From the NCBI RefSeq assembly GCF_037327425.1, contig NZ_CP147846.1:2604001-2668000 (forward strand): a stretch of DNA of 64,000 bases, in the 5' to 3' direction. This document shows positions 9,043 through 17,666 of the stretch, in pieces. The stretch is from Rhodococcus sovatensis (GTDB taxonomy: Bacteria > Actinomycetota > Actinomycetes > Mycobacteriales > Mycobacteriaceae). The position numbers and the translations under genes were made by a program. The notes beneath the pieces were generated by a model. That model worked only from the letters and a program-made list of their open reading frames with translations, was not told the origin of the DNA and did not search any database. The stretch's first letter is position 1, and each line of letters opens with the position of its first letter.

Positions 9043-9957
9043 TCAGCGAACTGGCGGTAGCCGAGACTCTCCGAGGACCCCCAGCTCGATGCCAGCGTGC
9101 ACGTCTGGGTTGTGCTGCTCGCCGGATCGTGCCGCACTCTCGCATCGACGGGCCAGATCGCGACGATCACTCCCCGGGGCTTCCGGCGCAACCAGCTCGA
9201 CATGGGCGACGACACCCTTCAACCGGAAGATTCGGCCGATGGACTGCCCGATCGTCTCGTCGCCGACGAAGCAGGTCGCCGTGGTCTGTGCGTTGTCCGC
9301 GTCGACGTACCGCAGCCGAACCGGCTGCACCCATGTCTCGGTATCGACAGCTGCCTGGAACATGGCCGGCCGGAACGATCCGTACGCCTTGCCACACCAC
9401 GTGGTCGCCTCGGGGAACACCACTACGGTGCCGCCGGCGCGGAGTCGATCAGCCACCTGATCGACGGTGCCGGGAAGAGACCGAAGGTTCCTGCGATGGA
9501 TCGGCAGGACTTTCATCGCCCGAGCGAGCACACCGAGTACCGGCCAGTCGACCAGATCACCTCGTGCGACGAATGTCGCAGGCCGAAGCGCCGTGAGCAC
9601 GAGTACGTCCGTCCACGAAACGTGACCGGCTACCAGCAGCGCGCTCTCCTCGGTTCGTGAGCGTTCTCGCGCCGACCGAAGATCGTTCACGACCAGACCG
9701 ATTCCCACTGCGAACAGCAAGAGACGTGCGCCGAATCTGGTGACCTGCCTGCGGCATCGCGAGGACACCACCCCCACCACGATCAAGATCGGGAGCAAAG
9801 CGAATGCAAGCATCGCGACCAGCGCACGGAGTACGACGAACATGCCGGCTACAGCCTCCGATTCACGTGCAATACATCCTGTCCCACATGGGCTCGATGG
9901 CATCCATGCGTGATCGATGTCGGGTTCGACGATCTTTGCCGACGTGGACCCGTTCAT
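9043..9957 (-). CDS. 1-acylglycerol-3-phosphate acyltransferase family (PlsC/OlsA-like)
   Basis: Membrane acyltransferase of the PlsC fold, the counterpart of Rv3026c. The body begins with a hydrophobic segment (VVLRALVAMLAFALLPIL), then the HX4D catalytic motif in GHVSWTDVL and a substrate loop near FPEATTW. The ATG at 9957 overlaps the stop of the preceding gene as ATGA, and its extension contains SSPCGTGC, a motif I remember from mycobacterial homologues, so I prefer it to the ATG at 9843. The product would be 304 aa. The partner upstream is an OlsB-type N-acyltransferase, so the pair may make lyso-ornithine lipid and then ornithine lipid. Ordinary phosphatidic acid synthesis is the alternative. 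Confidence 0.85.
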   Translation of the reverse strand: MNGSTSAKIVEPDIDHAWMPSSPCGTGCIARESEAVAGMFVVLRALVAMLAFALLPILIVVGVVSSRCRRQVTRFGARLLLFAVGIGLVVNDLRSARERSRTEESALLVAGHVSWTDVLVLTALRPATFVARGDLVDWPVLGVLARAMKVLPIHRRNLRSLPGTVDQVADRLRAGGTVVVFPEATTWCGKAYGSFRPAMFQAAVDTETWVQPVRLRYVDADNAQTTATCFVGDETIGQSIGRIFRLKGVVAHVELVAPEAPGSDRRDLARRCESAARSGEQHNPDVHAGIELGVLGESRLPPVR

Positions 9958-10952
9958 GCGCCAACTTTCGTCTCGTACGTCAGGGCAGCACTTCGGAGCC
10001 GGTCGAGGTATCGGGTGTTGGCTTCGTGCAGACCGAGCAGTGCAACGAAGTCGGCGACGCCGAAGTCCGGGTCGTGTGCCGGTTCTCCGCAGATGACCGC
10101 GTTGAGGCGTAGGTAGCCTCGCAGCAGCGGCGGCATCGTCGGACGGGCCGGCGGCGCAAGGTCGTCGAGCGATCGCCCGTCGACTACGACCGGATTGTGC
10201 GGAACTGCGCGCTTGTCCTCGGCCGATCCGTGCTTCGCGAGGAGGAAGTCTCGGACGCCACGGACGTTCGCGCCCGGCAATTCTGCAGGGGTTGCCTGCA
10301 TCGGGACCGAGACGCAGCCCATGACCCATTCAAGGCCGGTGACTTCGAGGTAGTGCAGGATCCCTGCCCACATAAGACCGAGGACAGATCCCGATCGATG
10401 GTCGGGATGCACGACCGCTCGTCCCATCTCGACGACGCGAGAGGACGCGGGGTCGAGGGCGGAGAGGTCGAATTCCGTTGCTGTGTAGTAGCCCCCGGCG
10501 GCGATGGCGGCGTCGGGCGGAAGCATCCGATAGCACCCGACGAAGTCGTCGGTTTCGTTGTCGCGGACGAGGAGGTGGTCGCAGAAGTAGTCGAAGCGAT
10601 CGGAGTCGCGACCGTCGGCGGCGCTGGGCAGTGCGAATCCGGGCTCGGAGGAGAACACGTCGAATCGAAGTCGCTGCGCGGCCTCGCGGTGGGCGATGTC
10701 GGTGGACAGGACGAGTGAGTACCTGTCGGTGGCGGGAGCGGAGCCTGCGGAGTGACCCGGGAGGGCGGGAGCGGAGCCTGCGGAGTGACCCGGGAGGGCG
10801 GGAGCGGAGCCTGCGGAGTGACCCTGGAGGGCGGGAGCGGAGCCTGCGGAGTGACCCGGGAGGGCGGGAGCGGAGCCTGCGGAGTGACCCGGGAGGGCGG
10901 GAGCGGAGCCTGCGGTGCTTGCGGTATCAGCGGTCATGACTGAAGTGGTCAT
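9954..10952 (-). CDS. OlsB-like GNAT N-acyltransferase with an N-terminal repeat insertion
   Basis: A 332-aa protein whose residues from about 75 onward match the Acetyltransf_5 family, which includes the ornithine N-acyltransferase OlsB: LRFDVFSSEPGF, the acidic FDYFCDHLLVRD, then RVVEMGRAVVHPDHR. It corresponds to Rv3027c. Residues about 13-74 are five to six copies of an 11-residue unit AGSAPALPGHS, encoded by a 33-bp DNA repeat, and have no place in the enzyme fold. The insertion keeps the frame and sits ahead of the first conserved strand, so it probably leaves a flexible linker. The true start could also be downstream of the repeat, but no good start codon lies there before the conserved DRYSLVLS. 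Confidence 0.85.
   Translation of the reverse strand: MTTSVMTADTASTAGSAPALPGHSAGSAPALPGHSAGSAPALQGHSAGSAPALPGHSAGSAPALPGHSAGSAPATDRYSLVLSTDIAHREAAQRLRFDVFSSEPGFALPSAADGRDSDRFDYFCDHLLVRDNETDDFVGCYRMLPPDAAIAAGGYYTATEFDLSALDPASSRVVEMGRAVVHPDHRSGSVLGLMWAGILHYLEVTGLEWVMGCVSVPMQATPAELPGANVRGVRDFLLAKHGSAEDKRAVPHNPVVVDGRSLDDLAPPARPTMPPLLRGYLRLNAVICGEPAHDPDFGVADFVALLGLHEANTRYLDRLRSAALTYETKVGA
10734..10915. repeat. 33-bp tandem repeat, five full units and one partial, inside a coding region
   Basis: Units of exactly 33 bp begin at 10734, 10767, 10800, 10833 and 10866, and a partial unit covers 10899-10915. The core is GGAGCGGAGCCTGCGGAG. Copies are identical except for one base in the third (CCCTGG for CCCGGG). 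On the minus strand they encode the AGSAPALPGHS repeats of the acyltransferase. A related pair of 33-bp units lies at 17516-17581 in non-coding DNA. Confidence 0.95.
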
Positions 10953-11034
10953 GGTGCTGTGTCTAACGGTTCGGAGCGGCGCCAGCGCGTCGGGAGGGTA
11001 ACGCGTCCGAAGCTGTTGTGTGAACGAAAAGCAC

Positions 11035-11067
11035 GTAGCCCCCGCATCCAGTGGATGCGGGGGCTAC
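11035..11067 (-). terminator. Intrinsic terminator after etfA
   Basis: A perfect 15-bp stem (11035-11049 with 11053-11067, loop AGT) sits 15 bases past the etfA stop. Read on the minus strand it is followed by GTGCTTTTC, a short U-tract. Confidence 0.9.
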
Positions 11068-11082
11068 GGGAAGTGCGAAAGA

Positions 11083-12039
11083 TCAGCCCTTGTGCTTCTT
11101 GACCGCTTCGGTCAACTGCGGCGCGACGTTGAACAGATCGCCCACGATGCCGTAGTCGGCGATCTCGAAGATGGGAGCTTCCTCGTCCTTGTTGACAGCG
11201 ACGATCGTCTTGGAGGTCTGCATGCCGGCGCGGTGCTGGATGGCACCGGAAATGCCGAGTGCGATGTAGAGCTGCGGCGAGACGGTCTTGCCTGTCTGCC
11301 CGACCTGGAACTGGCCCGGGTAGTAACCGGAGTCGACCGCTGCGCGCGAAGCGCCGACGGCTGCACCGAGCGAGTCGGCGAGAGCTTCGACGACGCTGAA
11401 CTTGTCAGCGCTACCGACGCCTCGTCCACCCGACACAACGACGGTGGCCTCGGTGAGTTCCGGACGGTCGCCACCGACGATCGGGTCGCGCGAGGTGACC
11501 TTGGTGACGCCCTCTTCCTGGGCCGGGACCTCGACGGTCTCGCGGGTTCCGGCTCCGGCTTTCGGCTCGGCCTCGACTGCACCCGGACGGAGGGAGATGA
11601 CGGGGACGTCGCCGTTGGCCTTGGCCTCGACGGTGAATGCTCCACCGAAAATGGAGTAGGTAGCACTTCCGTCGCCGCTGACTGCGATGACGTCGTTGTG
11701 CAGACCGGATCCCAGGCGTGCTGCGAGACGACCAGCGACCTCTTTGCCTTCGATGCTGGCGGCTGTGAAGATCGCCGCCGGACTCACTGACTCGGCGAGG
11801 GCAGACAGCACGTCGACCTTCGGGGTGATGACGAATCCGTCGATGTCGTCGGACTCGGCGGCGTAGATCTTCTCAGCGCCTGCTTCGGTCAGTGCGTCGG
11901 CCAGCTTGTCGGTCGTTCCTGCCGGACCGGTGACGACTGCCGACGGCTCACCGAGAGCCCGAGCCGCGGTGATCAGTTCGGTACTGACCTTCTTCAGTGT
12001 TCCTTCGACGTGCTCCACGAGCACGAGTACTTCTGCCAT
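11083..12039 (-). CDS. etfA: Electron transfer flavoprotein subunit alpha
   Basis: FAD-binding subunit of ETF, which takes electrons from acyl-CoA dehydrogenases and passes them to ETF-quinone oxidoreductase. The product is 318 aa. The N-terminal domain begins AEVLVLVEHVEG, and the C-terminal FAD domain carries the family signature around PQLYIALGISGAIQHRAGM with GRGVGSADKF before it. The ATG follows AAGGAG. It lies downstream of etfB in a two-gene operon (gap 76 bases) that ends at the hairpin at 11035. It corresponds to mycobacterial fixB (Rv3028c). Confidence 0.97.
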   Translation of the reverse strand: MAEVLVLVEHVEGTLKKVSTELITAARALGEPSAVVTGPAGTTDKLADALTEAGAEKIYAAESDDIDGFVITPKVDVLSALAESVSPAAIFTAASIEGKEVAGRLAARLGSGLHNDVIAVSGDGSATYSIFGGAFTVEAKANGDVPVISLRPGAVEAEPKAGAGTRETVEVPAQEEGVTKVTSRDPIVGGDRPELTEATVVVSGGRGVGSADKFSVVEALADSLGAAVGASRAAVDSGYYPGQFQVGQTGKTVSPQLYIALGISGAIQHRAGMQTSKTIVAVNKDEEAPIFEIADYGIVGDLFNVAPQLTEAVKKHKG

Positions 12040-12115
12040 GACTTGCTCTCCTTGCGTGGTCTACGCGGCGTTTCGGGTCACTCCTGCGGTGTGCGCTCCC
12101 GCAGGTGGGGCGAGA

Positions 12116-12916
12116 TCAGATGATCTTCTGGCCTACGAGGTAGGTAGCGATCTTGTCGCCGCCGTCGCCCTCGTCGGTAACCCGCTCGCCTGCGGTCTTG
12201 GGAGGCTTGGGGGTGGAGGACGTGACGGTCGTTCCTGCGTTCTCGACTCCGACGATGCCGTCCTCGACGCCGATATCGGCGAGCGTGATCGTCTGTACCG
12301 TCTTCTTCTTCGCGGCCATGATGCCCTTGAAGGACGGGAAGCGCGGCTCGTTGATCTTCTCGGTGACGCTGACGATCGCGGGCAGCGCTGCTTCGAGACC
12401 GAAGATGCCTTCGTCCGTCTCGCGTTCGCCCGAGACCTTGCCCGCATCCACAGTCAGCTTGCGCAGCTGGGTGAGGGCGGGGATCTGCAAGTACTCGGCG
12501 ATGATCGCGGGCACGGCGCCGGTGCGGCCGTCGGTGGCCTCGTTGCCTGCGATGATCAGGTCGGCAGGCTCGTCGTTCTCGAATGCGACATTGCCGAGAG
12601 CAGCGGCGAGTGCGTATGCAGTCTGGATGGCGTCCGAACCGTGGAGCGAAGGGTCGTTCAGGTGGACCGCGCTGTCGGCGCCCATCGAGAGCGCCTTGCG
12701 GATCGCGTCGGTTGCGCGGTCGGGGCCTGCTGACAGAACCTTCACCTCGCCGCCCTGAGACTCCTTGATGAGCAGAGCTTCCTCGACAGCGCGCTCGTTG
12801 ATCTCGTCGAGCACTGCGTCTGCCGCCTCACGGTCGAGCGTGAAGTCGCCGTCGGTGAGCTTGCGCTCGGACCACGTGTCGGGAACCTGCTTGATCAAAA
12901 CAACGATGTTCGTCAT
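12116..12916 (-). CDS. etfB: Electron transfer flavoprotein subunit beta
   Basis: AMP-binding subunit of the ETF heterodimer, 266 aa, the counterpart of fixA (Rv3029c). The N-terminus (TNIVVLIKQVPDTWSE) and the later LIIAGNEATDGRTGAVP are characteristic. An AGGAGG lies about 15 bases upstream of the ATG. A palindrome at 13028-13041, about 110 bases upstream, resembles two sites ahead of the acyl-CoA dehydrogenase gene at the right end of the window, so the operon may be under fatty-acid control. Confidence 0.97.
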   Translation of the reverse strand: MTNIVVLIKQVPDTWSERKLTDGDFTLDREAADAVLDEINERAVEEALLIKESQGGEVKVLSAGPDRATDAIRKALSMGADSAVHLNDPSLHGSDAIQTAYALAAALGNVAFENDEPADLIIAGNEATDGRTGAVPAIIAEYLQIPALTQLRKLTVDAGKVSGERETDEGIFGLEAALPAIVSVTEKINEPRFPSFKGIMAAKKKTVQTITLADIGVEDGIVGVENAGTTVTSSTPKPPKTAGERVTDEGDGGDKIATYLVGQKII

Positions 12917-13027
12917 GGGTCTGCGTCGACCTCCTGGTCATGTTCCGCTGATTCGTCGGGGTGAATCGTCTAGCACTTAATGGGTTCTTGCTGTTCTAGG
13001 CCCTGCCGTAGATTACCCCAAGTTTAG

Positions 13028-13041
13028 TTACTGGTGGGTAA
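13028..13041. promoter_or_regulatory. Palindromic operator candidate between etfB and the methyltransferase gene
   Basis: TTACTGGTGGGTAA, flanked by further symmetric bases (AG at 13026 and CT at 13042). Ten of its 14 positions match TTACCCGGGAGTAA at 63460-63473. The size and symmetry suit a TetR-type repressor. It lies in the divergent region between etfBA and the plus-strand glycan cluster and could control either. Confidence 0.55.
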
Positions 13042-13136
13042 CTTACCGCAATTCCGATCTGACCATACATCGCACCCTCCTGTCCGGACGCCACCGCCGA
13101 TAGTTGTGGACCGGGCGAGGCGCTACCCTCTCGTCG

Positions 13137-13943
13137 GTGAGCGATTCATCATCAGCCGACGCCTCCGTGGAACCGCGGCCCGAGACACTTCCCCTCACCG
13201 GGGAGCGCACTGTGCCCGGCATCGCCCAGGAGAACTACTGGTTCCGCCGGCACGAGGTCGTGTACGAGAAGTTGTTGACGCACTGCACCGGGCGCGTAGT
13301 TCTGGAAGCTGGATCCGGAGAAGGCTACGGCGCCAACATGATTGCCGACGTTGCCGCATCGGTGACCTGCCTCGACTACGACGCTTCGGCAGCCGACCAC
13401 GTACGTGGTCGCTACCCGAGGGTCGGCATGCTGCGAGGAAACTTGGCACAGCTTCCGTTCGCCGACAACTCCGTTGATGTCGTCGTCAACTTCCAGGTCA
13501 TCGAGCACCTCTGGGATCAGGGCCAGTTCCTCGACGAGTGCTTCCGAGTCCTGACGCCAGGAGGAGCGCTGCTGATCAGCACGCCTAACCGGATCACGTT
13601 CTCGCCGGGTCGCGACACACCGCTCAACCCTTTCCACACTCGCGAACTGAACGCCGACGAGCTCACCGAACTGCTTGTCGAGAGCAACTTCGTCGTACAG
13701 ACGATGACGGGTGTGCACCACGGGAGGGTGCTACGCGAACTCGACGCCAAACACGGCGGGTCGTTCATCGATGCTCAGATCGAACGCGCGCTCGCCGGTG
13801 AGGACTGGCCTGCGGACCTCACTGCCGACGTCGCCGCGATTTCGACGGCCGACTTCGATATCGACCCGTCCGACATGTACGGCAGCCTCGATCTCGTGGC
13901 CATCGCGGTGAAACCGGGCCAACAGTCTGCGCTGAGCGGTTGA
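13137..13943 (+). CDS. SAM-dependent methyltransferase of the methylglucose lipopolysaccharide cluster (Rv3030-like)
   Basis: Class I methyltransferase. Motif I is LEAGSGEGYGAN, the acidic end of strand 2 is CLDYDASA, and the region NFQVIEHLWDQ and LTPGGALLISTPNRITF is characteristic of this subfamily. The near-identical order of motifs to Rv3030, including the ENYWFRRHEVVYE segment, indicates orthology. Rv3030 is the predicted methyltransferase of 6-O-methylglucosyl lipopolysaccharides in mycobacteria. The GTG at 13137 gives 268 aa; a TTG at 13104 is also possible. Neither has a strong ribosome site. The stop overlaps the start of the GH57 gene. Confidence 0.88.
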   Translation: MSDSSSADASVEPRPETLPLTGERTVPGIAQENYWFRRHEVVYEKLLTHCTGRVVLEAGSGEGYGANMIADVAASVTCLDYDASAADHVRGRYPRVGMLRGNLAQLPFADNSVDVVVNFQVIEHLWDQGQFLDECFRVLTPGGALLISTPNRITFSPGRDTPLNPFHTRELNADELTELLVESNFVVQTMTGVHHGRVLRELDAKHGGSFIDAQIERALAGEDWPADLTADVAAISTADFDIDPSDMYGSLDLVAIAVKPGQQSALSG

Positions 13944-15484
13944 GCACGCCTTCACCGACGGTGACCGAACCGGGGATGTTCGCCCTCGTTCTGCACTCTC
14001 ATCTCCCCTGGCTCGCCAACCACGGCCGGTGGCCGGTCGGCGAAGAGTGGCTGTACCAGTCGTGGGCAGGTTCCTATCTGCCGTTGACAGACATGCTCAC
14101 GGCGCTCGCCGACGAGGGCCGCACGCACCTACTGACCTTGGGCATCACACCCGTGCTGGCCGCTCAGCTTGACGATCCGCACTGCTTGTCAGGAATGCAT
14201 CACTGGCTCGCCAACTGGCAGCTTCGCGCGCACGAGGCGACCGATCGTGATCTGTCGAGTCGCGAGCACCGTTCCGCCGCACAGGCTCTCGCCACCTTCG
14301 AAACTCGGTGGCGGCACGGCGGATCGCCGGTTCTGCGCCCTCTCGTCGATGCAGGAACCGTCGAAATGCTCGGTGGGCCTCTGGCACATCCGTTCCAGCC
14401 GCTCATGGACGAGCGCCTCCGGGAATTCTCCCTGTCCGAGGGCTTGGCCGACGCGCGCATGCGTCTGGGCACGCGACCCGACGGGATCTGGGCGCCGGAG
14501 TGTGCCTACGCGCCCGGCATGGAACGAGGTTATGCAGACGCCGGGGTCACCCATTTCATGGTCGACGGCCCCGCGCTACGCGGAGACACGAGCCTGGGAA
14601 GACGGGTGCGCGATTCCGACGTTGTCGCCTTCGGTCGCGACCTCGAGGTCAGTTACCGCGTGTGGTCACCGAAGTCCGGCTACCCGGGCCACTCCGCCTA
14701 CCGGGATTTCCACACCTACGACCACGCAACAGGACTCAAGCACGCGCGAGTGACCGGCCGGGGAGTCGAGTCGGCAGACAAAGCCCCCTACGACCCCGAG
14801 GCTGCGTCGGCTGCCGTCGACAAACACGTCACCGATTTCGTCGATACCGTCCGTCGTCGCCTTCGCAGCGAATCGAATCGAATCGGCCGACCCGCACTCG
14901 TCGTCGCTGCGTTCGACACCGAACTGTTCGGCCACTGGTGGTTCGAGGGGCCCGTGTGGCTCGAACGGGTGCTGCGCGCGCTCCCCGAAGCGGGTATCGA
15001 TGTCGGAACACTCGCGGACGCACGCGACAGGGGCTTCGTCGGGGCTCGCGTCGATCTGCCCCTGTCATCGTGGGGCTCCGGCAAGGACTGGCGAGTCTGG
15101 AACGGTGAGGCCGTCCAGGACCTCGTCGGTCTCAATGCAGAGGTCACCGCGACGGCACTCGACGCCATCGACAAAAGCCGGGACCATTCCTTCGGCAAGC
15201 CCGAATTGCGCAACCGAGTGAACGACCAGATGGTGCGTGAGACACTGAACACAATCGCAAGCGACTGGGCGTTCATGGTCAGCAAGGATTCTGCCGCCGA
15301 ATATGCACGTCAGCGAGCGCATGTTCACGCGCATGCTCTGCGAGAGATCGCCGATGCGACCGAACGCGGCCACGCCGGCCGCGCGGCCGAACTCGCTGAG
15401 CAGTGGAATCGGGCGGATGGCCTCTTCCCAGCGCTCGATGCACGGCGATTGCGCACGGATCGACCGTTCGGAGGGGAGCGCTGA
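13940..15484 (+). CDS. Glycoside hydrolase family 57 protein (1,4-alpha-glucan branching enzyme type)
   Basis: A 514-aa GH57 protein matching Rv3031. The barrel starts with VLHSHLPWL (the conserved HxH). The nucleophile glutamate is in WAPECAY, and the catalytic aspartate region is FDTELFGHWWFEGP. The Trp-rich C-terminal region (SSWGSGKDWRVWN) is typical of GH57 branching enzymes. It would add alpha-1,6 branches to the glucan made by the next gene. The TTG start overlaps the methyltransferase stop as TTGA; a GTG at 13961 is an alternative. The three genes on this strand form one operon. Confidence 0.9.
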   Translation: MSTPSPTVTEPGMFALVLHSHLPWLANHGRWPVGEEWLYQSWAGSYLPLTDMLTALADEGRTHLLTLGITPVLAAQLDDPHCLSGMHHWLANWQLRAHEATDRDLSSREHRSAAQALATFETRWRHGGSPVLRPLVDAGTVEMLGGPLAHPFQPLMDERLREFSLSEGLADARMRLGTRPDGIWAPECAYAPGMERGYADAGVTHFMVDGPALRGDTSLGRRVRDSDVVAFGRDLEVSYRVWSPKSGYPGHSAYRDFHTYDHATGLKHARVTGRGVESADKAPYDPEAASAAVDKHVTDFVDTVRRRLRSESNRIGRPALVVAAFDTELFGHWWFEGPVWLERVLRALPEAGIDVGTLADARDRGFVGARVDLPLSSWGSGKDWRVWNGEAVQDLVGLNAEVTATALDAIDKSRDHSFGKPELRNRVNDQMVRETLNTIASDWAFMVSKDSAAEYARQRAHVHAHALREIADATERGHAGRAAELAEQWNRADGLFPALDARRLRTDRPFGGER

Positions 15485-15486
15485 AG

Positions 15487-16734
15487 TTGAAGGTCTTGAT
15501 GGTGTCGTGGGAATACCCACCGGTCGTGGTCGGCGGCCTCGGCCGGCATGTCCATCATCTTGCGACCGAATTGGTCCGGTCGGGCCACGAGGTCGTCGTG
15601 CTCGCGCGTCGTCCAACCGGGACCGATGCATCGACGCACCCGACCCATCACCGCATCGAGGACGGTGTGCTGGTCGTCGCGGTTGCCGAGGACCCCGCTC
15701 ACTTCGTCTTCGGCGAGGACATGCTGGCATGGACGCTGGCGATGGGGCACGCCATGGTGCGTGCAGGCATCGCGCTCGGCAAGCCCGGACTCGGTGAGGG
15801 ATGGACGCCCGACGTCGTTCACGCACACGACTGGCTCGTCGCCCACCCCTCCATCGCGCTGGCGGAGCACTTCGACGTGCCGCTTGTGTCCACGATCCAC
15901 GCGACCGAGGCAGGCAGGCACAGCGGCTGGATTTCCGGCCCCGTCAACCGGCAGGTGCACTCGATCGAGTGGTGGCTCGCCAACGATTCCGACGCTGTCA
16001 TCACGTGCTCGGCATCCATGAAGGACGAAGTGACGCGACTGTTCGGCATCCGGGATTCGTCCGTCGCAGTGATCAGGAACGGAATCGATATCCGCACCTG
16101 GACTTTCCGACGTCGCGAGCCGCGACAGGAGCCGGCGAAGCTGCTGTACGTGGGGCGACTCGAATACGAGAAGGGCATTCAGGACGCAATAGCCGCGATG
16201 CCCCGCATTCGCCGCAGCCACCCTGGCACCACCCTGCACATCGCCGGTGAAGGCACCCAGTTCGGATGGCTGGCTCAATTGGCCCGGACACATCGCGTCG
16301 CACGGGCTGTCTCGTTCCTCGGCTCGCTGGATCACACCGAGCTACTCGGCTGGCTGCACGGCGCCGACGCGATCGTCCTGCCCAGTCGGTACGAGCCGTT
16401 CGGGATCATTGCTCTGGAAGCTGCGGCGGCCGGAACCCCGCTCGTGGCGTCGACCGCAGGTGGCCTCGGCGAGGCGATCGTCGACGGCGTCACCGGGTTG
16501 TCGTTCGAACCGGCCGACGTCGGTGGACTCGCGACCGCAGTCCGACGGGTGCTCGACAACGTGGATGCAGCTCAGGATCGGGCGGAGGCCGCCAGGAAGC
16601 GCCTCACCGTCGATTTCGATTGGAAGCATGTCGCCGACGCAACGGCGCAGGTGTACCTCGCGGCCAAGCGGAAAGTTCGATATCCGCTGGCCCGGCCCGT
16701 CATCGTCGAACGTGCTCTACCCGAAAGAAGCTGA
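15487..16734 (+). CDS. GT4 alpha-(1,4)-glucosyltransferase (Rv3032-like)
   Basis: Retaining GT4 glycosyltransferase of the glycogen synthase-like fold, 415 aa. The N-terminus VSWEYPPVVVGGLGRHVHHL is the donor/acceptor loop shared with GlgA enzymes. VHAHDW and STIHATEAGRHSG follow, and the C-terminal EX7E motif is in EPFGIIALEAAAAGTPLV. The mycobacterial orthologue Rv3032 elongates the methylglucose lipopolysaccharide precursor and contributes to glycogen. The TTG at 15487 is 3 bases after the GH57 stop; an in-frame ATG four codons later is possible. Its 3' end overlaps the converging acetyltransferase gene by 18 bases. Confidence 0.92.
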   Translation: MKVLMVSWEYPPVVVGGLGRHVHHLATELVRSGHEVVVLARRPTGTDASTHPTHHRIEDGVLVVAVAEDPAHFVFGEDMLAWTLAMGHAMVRAGIALGKPGLGEGWTPDVVHAHDWLVAHPSIALAEHFDVPLVSTIHATEAGRHSGWISGPVNRQVHSIEWWLANDSDAVITCSASMKDEVTRLFGIRDSSVAVIRNGIDIRTWTFRRREPRQEPAKLLYVGRLEYEKGIQDAIAAMPRIRRSHPGTTLHIAGEGTQFGWLAQLARTHRVARAVSFLGSLDHTELLGWLHGADAIVLPSRYEPFGIIALEAAAAGTPLVASTAGGLGEAIVDGVTGLSFEPADVGGLATAVRRVLDNVDAAQDRAEAARKRLTVDFDWKHVADATAQVYLAAKRKVRYPLARPVIVERALPERS

Positions 16735-17493
16735 GTCTCCCCTGGCTGTCTCGGCAGCCTTGAGTGCTTTCTTTCGCTCGATGTCTTCCAGCGCCGCGAT
16801 GTATTCCGCTCGCTTCGCGGCCCCGGCTTCCCAGTCGGCCTTGCGATTGCGAACGACTTTCGCCGGAGCACCGACTGCGATGCTGTAGTCCGGAATCGTG
16901 CCTTTGACCACGGCGTGGGCACCCAGAACACAACCGCGCCCGACGCTTGTCTCGCGAAGGACGGTGACCTTTGCCGCGATCCAGGTATCCGGACCGATCC
17001 GTACCGGCCCCTTGACGATTCCCTGGTCCTTGATGGGCGTCGTCACGTCGTCCATCCGATGGTCGAAGTCGCAGATGTAGCACCAGTCCGCGACGAGCGT
17101 GGATGCGCCAATCTCGATGTCGAGGTAGGTGTTGACGACGTTGTCCTTCCCGAACACCACCTTGTCGCCGATGCGCAGCGAGCCTTCGTGGCAGCGGATC
17201 GCGTTCCCGTCACCGATATGAACCCAACGGCCGATCTCCAACCTCGACAGCTCCGGCGTCGAATGAATCTCGACGTTCTTCCCCAGGAACACCATTCCGC
17301 GAAGAATGACGTGAGGGTTCGCTGCCTTGAACCGGGCGAGACGGTAGTACCGGACCAAATACCACGGGGTGTACGCCTTGTTGTGCAGGACCCAGCGCAG
17401 TGAGTCGAGTGTGAGGAAGCGCGCCTGATCTTCGTCGCGTCGCCTGGATCCGCGCCACCGTGAACGCAGCGGTGCGTTCCACATGCTCGTCAT
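16717..17493 (-). CDS. Hexapeptide-repeat acyltransferase (Rv3034c-like)
   Basis: A 258-aa left-handed beta-helix protein of the maltose O-acetyltransferase type. Short repeats with an aliphatic residue every sixth position run from about residue 75 to 200 (for example IGRWVHIGDG and VRIGPDTWIAAKVTVL), ending in SIAVGAPAKVVRNR. It acylates a hydroxyl group, probably on a sugar. Its position beside the methylglucose lipopolysaccharide genes, as in mycobacteria, makes that glycan a likely acceptor. Start at the ATG at 17493; reading further upstream would translate the 33-bp repeats at 17516, which is unlikely. Confidence 0.88.
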   Translation of the reverse strand: MTSMWNAPLRSRWRGSRRRDEDQARFLTLDSLRWVLHNKAYTPWYLVRYYRLARFKAANPHVILRGMVFLGKNVEIHSTPELSRLEIGRWVHIGDGNAIRCHEGSLRIGDKVVFGKDNVVNTYLDIEIGASTLVADWCYICDFDHRMDDVTTPIKDQGIVKGPVRIGPDTWIAAKVTVLRETSVGRGCVLGAHAVVKGTIPDYSIAVGAPAKVVRNRKADWEAGAAKRAEYIAALEDIERKKALKAAETARGDSASFG

Positions 17494-17515
17494 ACCGACA
17501 CACCCTAATGGGACA

Positions 17516-17581
17516 GGAGTGGAGCCTGCGGAACGACCCACGCAGCCGGGAGTGGAGCCTGCGGAACGACCCACGCAGCCG
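17516..17581. repeat. Two tandem 33-bp units related to the 10.7-kb repeat
   Basis: Two identical 33-bp copies (17516-17548 and 17549-17581). The first 26 bases differ from the 10734 repeat at only 3 positions; the last 7 diverge. They lie between the diverging acetyltransferase and lipoprotein genes. Confidence 0.92.
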
Positions 17582-17666
17582 GGGAGCCGCTTTCCTGATA
17601 GGCGCGGTCGCCGGGATAGTCTTTGTGCTTGACACGTGGGGATCGAGGACGAGGGAGTTACACAAG

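Noticed and set aside
13028..13041. KstR or IdeR site
   Set aside because: The palindrome does not fit the AAC...GTT pattern of KstR or the TTAGGTTAGG pattern of IdeR.
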